Assembly (NCBI RefSeq): GCF_000224145.3
Contig: NC_020174.2
Location: 1,390,520 to 1,454,519 of the forward strand
Reading direction: 5' to 3'
DNA from: Ciona intestinalis
Lineage: Eukaryota > Chordata > Ascidiacea > Phlebobranchia > Cionidae
Length of the DNA: 64,000 bases
Shown piece by piece: positions 12,301 to 24,500 of this stretch. The stretch's first letter is position 1, and each line of letters opens with the position of its first letter. The translations under genes were made by a program, and so were the position numbers. Below the pieces are notes generated by a model. It made no database searches. It was not told where the DNA came from and saw only the letters and a list, made by a program, of their open reading frames with translations.

Positions 12301-13642
12301 AACCTCACAAAAATAATCAACTTTTATTGAACACTCAATCGATTAAAGAGTAAAAAAACAGAAAATATCAGGTTTACTAACCAAAAACATAAAAGAACAT
12401 GTTTAAAATATAAAAATACAAACAAAAATAACATTACCATAAATACAAACGCATAACATTACCATAAACTGGTGTATCTAGCTGCAGTTTTGCATGTAAA
12501 TTGCCGTGATTTTACTTTATGGCTCACAAACATAACACGTATACCCGGCAACGAAACTTAAGGTATCTGTGTAAAATTTGCCTAATATCGAAGTGACATT
12601 GAGGTAAACAATACTAAGTTACTATTTTTGGTCCTCTGCTTGAATAAGTAAGCTACCTTTTTTGCGTTACGGGTCTTTATGAAATCGGAAAACGCGAACA
12701 CCTTATCTGTTAGTACCTAAGCAGTTTGGAGCTGCATGTCCACTCATGTTGGATTATAAATGTAGTAAAGAATGGCTCTGTAGATTCGTAGGTATGATCA
12801 TATACTATTATGTAAACTAAGCTGATTGATGCTAGTCTTAATCGCCAACGTAAAGTACCCTGTTAAACCACACTGTACGCCGAAAACCAGTCAAAATATT
12901 AATTTACTTCACATTAATTCCTAGATTTAATATTATATAACAAGATTTATATTAGAAATTATATTTTAAACGTTAAAACAACCGCTATACGTGTTTTCTA
13001 GCTTTGTATCGCTTACAAGAACTAAATAAACACATGCCGACCATGCATTTGTATAGGCGATTCACGCTCTGTGGGCTCCGTAATGGCGGACACGAGCGCC
13101 GTTTCCTAACTTGGTCTATACTAACTTTGGGGAAGATCACACTTTTTAAGTGTTATATGTTTTTTTTTGATTGACAGGGCCTTGAGTCACATAAATACAA
13201 GAATACTTGGGATTGTGCTAAACAAATCTGGCAAAATGAAGGAGCTTTGGCGTAAGTAGATTAACATATATAATATAATGCTTCTACTAATAGGGTAATA
13301 ATAATTTGACTATTAATAGTATTTTGGCTAAAATTACATTACCACCAGTTCATTTAATAGAATAACCTGGAATGTAATTATGTTTGTTTTATTCACCACT
13401 TGGTAAAAAATGGTCTTAATATACACAAGGCCAAGAACAGAATTTGGCTTATGGTTTTTATTAAGGGCAAACTGGGCACCAGTTTAAAAACTTGGCTCAA
13501 CTGTTTATTATTATACCACAGGTTCTACAAAGGGACTATACCCCGGTTAGGACGTGTGTGTGCAGATGTTGCCATAGTTTTCATGCTGTATGAACAAACT
13601 GTTAAGTTCCTGAATATTGTTTGGCCTGAGAAAACACAATGA
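9334..13642 (+). CDS. SLC25A1: Mitochondrial tricarboxylate (citrate) carrier
   Basis: Inner-membrane carrier exchanging mitochondrial citrate for cytosolic malate, which feeds cytosolic acetyl-CoA. Exons: 9334-9520, 9608-9709, 10032-10137, 10474-10612, 11098-11182, 11400-11496, 11863-11986, 13178-13251, 13522-13642, giving 344 residues with every junction in frame. All three carrier signatures are visible: [18 protein letters not shown] and [11 protein letters not shown]. Diagnostic SLC25A1 blocks are [30 protein letters not shown] and SNQAIRF. The N-terminal ~60 residues before [10 protein letters not shown] are Ser/Asn-rich and longer than I recall in human. The start is the first ATG after the acceptor at 9326. 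AATAAA signals lie at 14074 and 14093. Intron 7 holds a 1,058 bp hAT-like insertion. Convergent with the FGFR1OP2-like gene. Confidence 0.97.
12072..13129. mobile_element. Non-autonomous hAT-like DNA transposon, 1,058 bp
   Basis: Perfect terminal inverted repeats of at least 31 bp start caaagttagtatagaccaag and end with the exact reverse complement. An 8-bp target duplication gggaagat lies at 12064-12071 and 13130-13137. An 8-bp duplication with CA...TG tips is the hAT hallmark. A subterminal inverted pair (ccattacggagcccac near 12161, its complement near 13071) is also present. No transposase ORF is visible. It sits in SLC25A1 intron 7. Perfect ends suggest a recent insertion. Confidence 0.85.
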
Positions 13643-14579
13643 TAGCAGTATCTTGCAAAATCACTTTATATAAAGCTAAGTTTTGATATGACAACCTTTA
13701 AGCACATAGGCATTGCTTAGTATTGCAACATAACCATCCGTAGATACATGGTACTCTTCCTTACATACTCAAAATACCTGTTTGTAACTGTTCCATCAAA
13801 ATTATGTTATATCAATAGTTACCTACGAAATATTGTCCAATATTACGAATGAATTGTGCAACAACATGCATTATAATTGCATTGTGGTGACAGGCCACTG
13901 TTTCTATAACCTGCAATTGTTAGTATTTTCCTATTTAGTAGCGTATGAGTTAATTATTATTTGTAGATTTAGTTTTGTGCTGCTATGAATATCTATATAG
14001 AACTTATTAATCTATTCGGTGCAGTTTTGCAAATGCATTCGGTAGAACAAATTATATATCTCCTTGTTTGACAAATAAAAATGCTGTAATTCAATAAATA
14101 TTGTCTTTGTTTACATGAACGCATACATTGAACCCTGGGTTAAAGAAAACTTTAATAGAAACCTATATATCAAGCATCGGCAGTACATAAATATAACAGA
14201 TTGTAAACTGAACAAGCTTAAATAGGAAAATTTGTAATACAATGGATTATGGTGTCTAAGATTCTTGGTAAGATCAAATTTTTTCACTGGTAAAATAAAA
14301 TCAGGCAGTTAACATACACCTCTACCTGTAAAATTGCAAAAACAATATTTCCGTAAAAAAAACTTTTCAAAGTTACAAGCTATACAAATGTGGTTCATAA
14401 CATAACTGATGACCCTGCCTATGCTTCAGAAAAAACACTTGAATTTTCCATGAGTTTCAAAGCACCAGCAAGAAGAAAATTGAAGTATGCCATGCTAAAG
14501 GGAAACAAAATGTATGCACTAATTAATGAAAAAAGGGAACGATGTATAAGGCAATGCAGAGGTGTCACTTCATATTAAG
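13643..14579. other. Convergent 3' ends of SLC25A1 and the FGFR1OP2-like gene
   Basis: SLC25A1 3' UTR with two AATAAA signals at 14074-14079 and 14093-14098. The rest is presumably the opposing 3' UTR. The small open frame 14390-14578 is not convincing. Confidence 0.6.
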
Positions 14580-17013
14580 TCATGTCAGGTTGTCTTCGGG
14601 ATTAATCGTAATATTTGACATATCAGAGGTTTCCATCTCACTCATGTCAAGGTGAGGTCCATTTATTTCACTGTTTATAGTATCATGGTTGATCATCTTG
14701 GTGGTGAAATGAGATCCAAGATCGCCGTCGGTGATCATCAGTAAATCTCGAAGTCCCCGGTTTTCTGTCTCTAACGTCGATACATATTCCTGCTGTGATT
14801 GAAAGGCTTCCTCGTCTGCTTTGATTGCACTTTGCATTACAACAGCCATTTCATGAATCTGCAAGTTGTGATAGTGCTGCTGTAAAGTAAACATGAGGGG
14901 GGACAACTCAGGGATTAATCAGGAAAATAATTGCAAAGCGGTGCTCATTGTATCATGCACATGGAACAGGTAAAATTACGAAGATGCAGTTTGTGTTAAA
15001 CTATGGGCAAGCCTTCCTTTAGGGTGTAAAAGTAAATTGTTGGCAGCCTTTTTGAATATTATTCTTTTAAATTGTAGGTAAAATCATGCGTCTTAGTCTA
15101 ATTACTTTGCCAAAGGTAAAGTATAAGTTTAATTAACGTCTTGTTTAATCAATTTTAAAAATGTTTAAGTTCCAAAGTACAAATGAATATGCTGAACTAC
15201 AAAGCATGAATAATAATTAACAATCTCTATAGTAATTTGAAAACAAACACCTAAAACATGACTTCATTCAATTTTCACACCACAAATACCACTAACACAG
15301 AGAATAGATTACGACAACAAGTTATGGTTATATAGGAAGTTCAGTAATTTGATTTTATTATCCTGGCCGGTGGCATGTACACTGACACTGGTACAAAAGC
15401 TTTGATATAGTTTCTATCTAAAGGAGCGCAACAGTAACAACAGATTATTCATGAGCAAAAGCTAAATATTATTTTAACACTATACAAGTCAGCAGCCGTT
15501 AAGAGCAAACTGTTAAAAATGCACTTTTCTGTATTTGCGCCATTTAGGTTCTTACCTACCGCCAATGCGCCAAGACTTTGTAAAATTGTAGACGGTGGTT
15601 TTTTACAGGAAATACTATTCATGACTCATAATACAGCCTGTGATTATATCATTTACTACAGTAAATGCTTTAACAATTATTCATAGTGAACTGAGCCATC
15701 AACATGAAATTAAAGCAAAGCAATTGCTTTGGTCATGCAATAATTAACAGAAGTAATGAATAAACCTGATAAAATATCATTGTTACCTTGTCCATGAGCA
15801 TTTGTGTCTTCATTAAATCTTGTTTTTCATCGGCGGAAAATTTTGAATTTGTTGGAAATACTTGAAGAAAACTGACGAAAAAAAGAAATGTAACATAGAG
15901 ATCACAGAATAATGTACATTTTGTATACATACATAGTATACATAGTGTATTTTTTTAAGTTTGAACAATGTATTATCATAAAAGCCATTAAAAGATTTTT
16001 TTGATATTCGATTGAATATATATACATTTAAAAATTAGCCTTAAATACATATTTATTTACACCTTACTTACTTTTTGTCTTTGGTAAACTGAACCATTTG
16101 ATGCCTATATTTGGTCATTATTAATTCAAGAGCACTTTGATGGTCACTTAAGCTTTGTCTTAGTTCATCATTTTCACCTTGTAATGAACGAATTGCACAG
16201 TTTTCTTGTTGGATACCTATGGGAAGAAAATTAATGATGAGTCTTGAGCGATAAACGATTAAAATGCATTGGAGAAAGGAAGGTAAATGCACATTCCTAT
16301 AAAATTAAGAGAACATTCCTATGAAAAAAAACAACAAATTTATTGGTTTAAATGTTTACTGAATATTGCAGTGTAGAAAACTCCAGGGTATACACAACAA
16401 CACAACACTACCAAGATCTCAAGACAATTATAAACAGGACAGCATGTTTCTTACCAAGCACTAGTGTGGACCTTGGTCTATGGCCTGCTACTTTGTTTAA
16501 TTCCTTGAGGTTTTCTTGATATGTGTTTCGGGATTCAATGTCTTTATGAAGTCCTGAGGTTTGTTCAGCAAGTGATTCTGCAGCTGTGTCATGGTCCTGG
16601 GAATACACAACGATGCTTGATTAGTCTACTTAATAACCTTTTATAAAATACCCCAAAGCCTATATATATAATGTTGATAAACCAAACTAACCATTTTCTA
16701 TTTTTATTAACTAGTAGTGTTGATGTGCAACGAGACCATAGTTACTACTTAATCAAGTTACATGCTGGTTGGAAAAATATTTAAAATAGTTTTACATGTT
16801 AAGTATAATATATGCTATAAGAATTTTTGAAACACAATTAAAGAGAAACGAGATCCTACCACTTACTGCACATATATAATGTTATACATACTTTACAAAA
16901 CAATACCACACCAATATCCACGTCTTTCATTTATAATATTTAAAAACATGTACCTTTAGTCGACCAACCAGAAACTTCGCATCGGCAAGTAAACTTTCAA
17001 TAGAGACGTTCAT
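14580..17013 (-). CDS. FGFR1OP2: FGFR1OP2/SIKE-family coiled-coil protein (STRIPAK subunit)
   Basis: Exons: 17013-16954, 16596-16455, 16216-16072, 15871-15787, 14879-14580, giving 243 residues; human FGFR1OP2 is about 253. Family knowledge: FGFR1OP2 and SIKE1 bind SLMAP within the STRIPAK PP2A complex that restrains Hippo signalling. It opens [20 protein letters not shown], then [29 protein letters not shown], and [17 protein letters not shown], all hallmark blocks. Late in the protein, [15 protein letters not shown] and [13 protein letters not shown] continue the coiled coil. HRPRSTLV followed by IQQEN is closer to FGFR1OP2 than to SIKE1 as I remember them; the single Ciona gene may be pre-duplication. 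The middle (exon 4, [14 protein letters not shown]) is the least conserved part. Divergent from the TMC gene. Confidence 0.9.
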
Positions 17014-18539
17014 TTCTGCTTCAGTTCGCCAGATTTTCTGCTAGAGTCTTCGCCAGTTTTGTGTGATGTCTGTATTGAACTAAAGCTTCGTCTATTTTTA
17101 TTCACAATTAGTTCCTTTGTACACAAGAGCAATTGAACGCGCAAAAGAATGAACTGACACAACACAACAATACAATTATTCTCAAACACAAACATAGTCA
17201 AATTTAGAAACTGGGATTGCCTTTTTTCTTTTTATCGGGATGTGTGTTTTAAAGATTAAAGTCAACGAAATACGAAACGTAATTCACTTTAAAGCTGTTT
17301 TTAAACATAAATCGCTGTTTATTTATCTATTTCAGCATTACTATGGTATAATTATTTCCACTTTTCTCGTATTTTATTAAAAATCGCAAACATGGAAAAC
17401 GAAAAAAGCGTATCTCAGGTGTGTGCATTAATTATCACCAAAATCATATAAATACTTGCGACTAGAATAGAACTAAGTGACTTGCGCTGATCGGCACGTA
17501 ACTGTAGTTATTAAGTTAATGTGCGTGGTGTGCTATATTTATATTAAATGCACGGTTAAGTAAGGTATATAGTTGGTTAGTTAAAGGTAACTTCTGTTTA
17601 AAGGGTAAACAAGCCATGTAGTTAGAAGATACAGCCATGACCAACGTTGCAATACGTTTGAGGCTTGAGCAACCCACAAACCTTAGATATATATTTGTTA
17701 TTACCAATATTACACAATCGCTTACACAACAAGAATTGCAGTATGTGCTGTACAATTTTGCTTAAAAATACAAACTAATGTAGATAGTGGACGGTATGGG
17801 TTCAAGGCTTGGTACTGCTACCATTAGACAAATATGTCATAGTTAGCGTCTTTGTTATGATCGTGACCATTTTTACTTACATTACAAGTGAGTGAGAACA
17901 TATGATATATATTTGTATTTCATTTATTTCAGGTAATTATAGTTAAGTGCATCAAGGTACTGATACTTTTTTGTTGTTTTACCTCACCTGGGACTTATCT
18001 AACCTGGGACTAATCCAAACACCACAAACACAGACAAACTTTATTCTACTTATCATTGAAAGCCTTAATTTCTGTGATGTCAACAGGTAACATAACGGAA
18101 TTATATACACGATACACTGGCATGTGCACGGCATGTTGTTAGTTGCTTTACTTGTTTTTATTTCTGCAGTATTAAATACATTCCCATTTTGCCTAATGTA
18201 TACAAATCGCCCTTTACAGACTATATTATATACACTATACACATTAAAAACTACATTTTAGATTACATTTATTTATGTACAATTAGTGACACTGACATTC
18301 TTGATAACACATTGGTTAGAACATACAATTTAAATTTGGTATGTTTTCTATACCTACTGTTAAAGCATGTATTCTAAGATGAATTATTTTCTCCATAAAT
18401 TGACCTTTCAAATGTTTTTTATTTTGATGAGATGTCAAAGTCTAACAATTATCACACAACCTTCATTAGGAACTAACAATACATTTCTATTTTAGTTTAG
18501 CTGTTGCATGTGGTACGTTTATATCTCTTATCCTGTATA
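17014..18539. other. Divergent spacer between FGFR1OP2-like and TMC genes
   Basis: AT-rich. A short frame starting ATG at 17393 (MENEKSVSQ, then a gtgtgt donor-like site) could be an alternative upstream TMC exon, but nothing confirms it. An acceptor ctattttag near 18495 precedes the chosen TMC ATG and may be a spliced-leader site. Confidence 0.45.
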
Positions 18540-21500
18540 ATGTCTTGGAGTCCAAGTCCTTATGATTTTGACAACTACTTTGAAGGTACTTGCCTAACTG
18601 AAAAAATAAAATATTGAGATATTATTTTACAATAAGATATGTTTCTAACCAATCCTTGTTTATGTCATGTAACATTCATGTATTATTAAACTGCCATTTT
18701 AGAATGCATTTCATGTATAAAGGTATGGTGTAAACACACAGAGGTCATGCTGTAAATATAATGAGATATATCGACCATAGATCATTTAAAACCGGAAGTT
18801 TATTAACTCATTTCCCATTTATATGCTGTCCGATTAGGACTTAGGTTATCTAGTGTGCCACATATTGTCATATTCATTTGTTTCCCTGTGTTCAGTCATG
18901 TCTCCCCATGCATGTACAGCTTTTAGCATGATGTTAAACAGCATGTTATGTTTCTGTGTATGCCACTGCCTGTTTGTATTTTAGCTTCAAAAACATTATT
19001 GGTCGCTTACTTTCCACTTATTAATGCATGCTATGTTACCCTCTAAGCACGAATTCTTATTTTTCTTATGATATTTTCAACTTCAGATGATGAAGGAATT
19101 ACAGATAATATTGATAAACCAAAAAAGTCTAAAAAGGCGAAGGCTAAGCTGTCACTTGCCTCTCAGTTACCAAGGTGATTGCAAACAAACTGGAAGTTAA
19201 CTGAGATAATATAGAGTTTCAGACTGCTGTGTGTGGCATGATGTGTTGTTATCTAATCCACACGATTAACTGCTTTCTATTGTGCTGTGTGCCTAACTAA
19301 ACAATAACATACATTGCGTGCTGTGTTCGTGGGGTGTTGTGTGATATATCTTATTGTTTCTTATGTGAAATATATTCATTGTAGCAAGCTTCCACTTGTA
19401 GAAATCTAAAGATTCATTTTTGTAGCTTTATCTTTTTGTGTTGTTTTTCATCTCATAATGCTATAGAAGAGTGTTTCCCAATTTTTTTGGTTGATAACCT
19501 CTAGGGTGATTTTAAATATCTTGCAACCCCTCTCCTTCGACCAACTATTTATTTTAAACAGCGAAGTCACAATGCCTATGAATTTTGCTAGTAATATGTA
19601 CGATGGGCCCCCTAACTTGTTGTATTTACCTCAGTGCACAAGCATACAACAGTGCAGCAGGAATAAGTTTAACAAGGAGAGCCATGAGTAAAAGTAGAAA
19701 ATCAGCAAATAAAACAAATAATGAAGAAGTTATCAACATGCAGACATATGACACATTTGAGGTTGGTCACTTTAACTACTGCATTTAAAGGTTCATCTAG
19801 CTAAAGTACAGAATAATGTCGCATTTTTTGTCTTCTAAATAGCAGATGTTTTGTATAAACAATACATTTGTTCTTAGCAATATACAAAACCTAATCTAAA
19901 ATATTTTTGAGTAGTCGAAAGGGTATTTGATTTTGTATTAAATTGTACGTACCAACGTAAAGTTTAAAAACATGACGTATGTCTATTAAAGTAAGTTTAA
20001 TGTTCATTACAATATATAGGATGATGCAGCACCTTACCCTTCAGCTGGCGGTACATTACAACTTACAACCTCAGCCATAATGACCAATAATTTACTTGAA
20101 GAATTAACATATAAAGATATGGAAAGCTTAAAAGAAATGAAATGTTGCATGGCAGAAAAGAAAAGGATACGGTTTGTTAGTTGTCTTTATAGTTAGACAA
20201 CCTTTCCGAAAAATATTACTTTGTTTATATATATACTCCATTTCTCAATATATATTTTATATGTATTGCATTTGCACATTAATATTATTTTTACAACCAA
20301 CCAATTGCAAAATGTTAATAGTTTACTTCATGTGAACAAGGGTTATTCTGATAGGAAGTTTAAAATATCATCATGTGTTTCATATGTATTCACTACTAAG
20401 CACGCCAATACAGTTAATGATTCATGATTACTAAAATCGGTACAATGTATTACAAACACCTATGCGAAGCACGTCATACACATTTCACATGCTAACCAAA
20501 TATTACTTCAAACATTACGTCACATTCTATGGAAATCGGTTGTGTTTAATTGTCCAGAAAGTAATGTCCATTAAGTTCTCCACACTTTCCACAAAGTGGT
20601 TCCATTAAATCAACTTCCAGTACAAGTTTACACATTATAGATGGTCAACTAGTGTGTGGTTATATATAGAAGCACTTGTTCAACTCATGCCTTTGTTATC
20701 CCATACCATGGTGTGGCTTTTTGTGTCTGTTTATTTGGTGGAACTAATGAGGGTTTTACTTAAACCAGCTTACGCATATGTCATGGTTGGTTAGGTGAAT
20801 GTGCTGGCTCCATAAAACACACCCATGTCTGCTATTTACAAAACAACCCTTTGAACATTGGGTGTTGTGCTGTTGTTATTGGGTGGCTTTACTTTATATG
20901 GTGGCTGTGGTACAAACATGAATGATTGAAGTTTTTTGCAAAATTAAATTCTCTACTTTAGTTATTTTATGTAAAATTAATAAATTATAACACATCATGT
21001 ATAGTGCGATACACTGAATACTGTCTGACTATTACCTCATACTTATAATAATACGTTCTTATTGTCTAAATGATGTTAAACAAATCCATTCAAGCACAAA
21101 TAAGTCATGTTTGGTTGCTGAATAGGTATTGTTGTTAGGAACGAGAATTAAATATCAATGTGTACGCAATTCCCTTTGTGTCCGGCCCAGCTCAAAAAAA
21201 CTTATTGTTTGTTCAGATTTACAATAGTGATGTCACACTCAGGTCTTGCACAATGTACAATATTTGAATTTTGTGAGAAACCTTTCAATGTTGTTTACTG
21301 AGTTAACAAACCATTTCTATGTAAAATATCGTGTTCTGACATACAAAACAAGCCCACTATTTCTCACTTGGGATATGAACAATTTTGGGCAGATTTCTAT
21401 AGTTTAACTTTGAACATTCAATCTCAGATTAATATTTATAATATTAAAAGGCTTGACCAAATTATACATGATAATTTAAATCATGTAATAAACTACCATA

Positions 21501-24500
21501 ACATATCAGGTTTAAAAGAAAACTTCTACTTACAGGAAGGAACTAATGAGCCAACAAGAAGGAAAAACAAAATCTGGCACTTCATCTACCAATAATGTGG
21601 TAAGTGTTGTATGGTGGATGGAATATAATTTAATGTTCATTGTTTTGACTCAAGTTGTTACAGAGGTGTTCTTATGCACCCTTTGCTCACCGTCGAGTTA
21701 TAATACAGTAGTCTTCTTATACACCTGACACACATGGTGTATTCATACACCTCATACTTACTATCATGTTACAGCATGAGTGTCTACATAGTAAACACAG
21801 TCATACAAAATATTTGACTCAATAATAAACAATATAATGGTGATAGAAATGGAAAAGATTTAAAGAAGATTCAGCTGACATGTTACGACACGTACAACTA
21901 TGGAGAACTTCAATACATGAGGTGGAAGGTAACAATCTTCAATAGCTTTATAACAGAACAAAACAGATTCTGCCTGCTACTTTTTAAGCATGTTTATGGT
22001 GGGATATATCTCAGTTACCATCCTTATTGTATAAAAAGTGCAAAAATAGGTCCTTGTTTGTGCTGCTATCAATAACCATTAACTGGTAAACAGGTTCTTA
22101 CTTTACCTGGTATAACATGTGCTCACGTATTTCATTTGGAGTACCTTGATCTTTTGAATTGCGCAATTTAGGCTTTCTATTATGTAAGGATAAAGTCTAT
22201 GATGTGACACACTGTAAAAACCTGGTATTTTACCATATATCACACCTTGACACTATCACAGACATTGATTAATTTCATTGATTAATTTAATATTTACATT
22301 ATACTCTGGCTCTCCTTTTTTGTATAGACACAAAGCAGTAGGTTGAAAGCTCTTTATGCCTTAAATTTGCAAAAAAAACATATAATGTAACCCAGTCTCA
22401 AAAGTCGGGACTTCATCACAGGAAAACTAACTTTATGCTACCAATGTAATATAACAAATTAACTTGATCTCAAGGTCGATTTGGAAACGGGATCCGATCT
22501 TACTTTGCGTTCCTCCGATGGTTGTTCATCCTTAATATTTACATTTTCCTCCTCATGTTCGTGTTTGTGTGCGTTCCTACTGTTGCATTTGAGAGTCTCG
22601 TTCATTCTGGTGTCAACATATCATCGAATTCACTGAATGGAAACAATGGTGGGTGGAAATGTCATGTATGATGTGTATGATTATTTATATATGGATAAAA
22701 TGTTTGTGTTAAGTCAAAAGGCATATTGCTTAATAAAAAAAATTATATATTCTTTACATAACTTGTATCTTACTTTTATGTGTCACATATACAAGCTTCA
22801 TATGATCAGTAGCAATCAAAGAATTCTGTAAATGTCAGTAAGGCACAAATGCAACAGTATTTAACCTGTAACAGTTATTCATATATTTGTCAATGCTTGT
22901 GTCGCGGATGTTATTTAAATTTCAAATAAAGATTTAATACATTACATAAAATCCCCTGAGATTTACAAGCGTTAAATTTACGAGTTTCTTGGAAATATTT
23001 TACTTATTAACTTTTAACAGTATCAGCGGAGTGTGCATACAACCCGTACGATCCAAATGCTGTCAATTCATTCTCACAATACGTCATATGGTTTTTCACT
23101 GGCCAGGTATAGAATGTTTGTTATATCTTACACTCTTTTTGGATACCTTTTTTAATTGTGATAAATGCAATAATACTGACAGATAATGGTATTTATGTTT
23201 GGGGTAAATCGAGCCAAATTGTTAGATAGCATTAAGACTAGAAATTAAACCTAAAACAACGCTTGTTTTTATACAACAGTGTTATATTATCTTAATGGTA
23301 ACCAGCTACAATATACCCATATTATTTAGGGCTTTATGGAGAAAACTCTTCTATTTTACGGCTACTATTCCAACTCAGCCACAACAATATTCTCGGATGG
23401 TTTTCTCTTTTACTACGATATCCCACTTGCCTACTTGATGGTTGCTTTCTTTTACTTCTTGCTCACTTTAGTCCTTTTAGTTAGAAGGTAAATTTCACAT
23501 TATCGTTTTATTACAAATGAACAAGATGCTACAGAGTGTTAGCCAGAGAATCGGTGATTAAAGCCCCATTTCTATTTGAATGAATGAATGAATGGAACTT
23601 TTTCTTAGTTGTTATAACACAGGTATTCTGTTTTATATACCTCGTGCTGGTTACAAATTACCACAATAAGTAACTTTGTGGTGATTATTTTATGGCAGGT
23701 TTTTAATGTTTTGTCTGACAATTTAGAGAACTGTTAGTAACCATTTTTGGGACAACCCCCTAGCAAAGCAAATGCCAATAAATACTCTTCCCAATTACAC
23801 ACATGTCCACCTTTGTAGATGCTTTGAGCTCTGAAATAACTTTCAGTTAGATGCCAACAACTGTGCCATGGCACGATCTGACACACACTGACGTAACTTT
23901 ATCCTCACAGAGCAGGAGCAGGGTTAAAGGAGTCTTTACTGAGTAATGAAGATAGGTTTTACACATATTGTAATAAAGTATTCTGTGGATGGGACTTCTG
24001 TATAACTGATGATCACTCAGCAGAACTTAAACATAGCAGTTTAAAGTATGAGCTACAGGTTGGTGTATCTTATGAAACTTTAAAAGATTGGTTTAAAGGA
24101 CCCTGTCACACTGGGTTGTTTTTATCAAACAAGTTTAAAATGAATCTTTGTAGTAAAAAGTAACTCGTTAACTCTGTAGATTGAGAGGCAATGTGTTTTA
24201 AAAGACTACAAACAGCATGTTATCTATGTACTTTATGACATCATAGACTGATTTGGAAGAGGAGAGAATACGCTTGCGTCAATCAAGTCGGACGAGTAAG
24301 GAGAAATGGATTCTTTACACGAAAAGATTCTTCATCAACCTTGTAGTGGTTGGAATATTAGTGGCTTCACTTGTGGCAATCTTCTATGCAGCGCAGTATG
24401 CACTTGGGGTAAGTTGGAGTTGGTTAATAAATACAACCGGTGCTGTGGTAAAATGGTTGGCACGCCTGTCTCTAGCCCAGAGTTCACGGGTTCCAGACTC

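Noticed and set aside
14390-14578. 62-codon plus-strand frame
   Set aside because: Lies in the likely 3' UTR of the opposing FGFR1OP2-like gene and matches nothing.
17393-17419. Short exon MENEKSVSQ with a gtgtgt donor as the true first TMC exon
   Set aside because: The donor is weak and the downstream ATG at 18540 already gives an in-frame start; kept only as a possibility.
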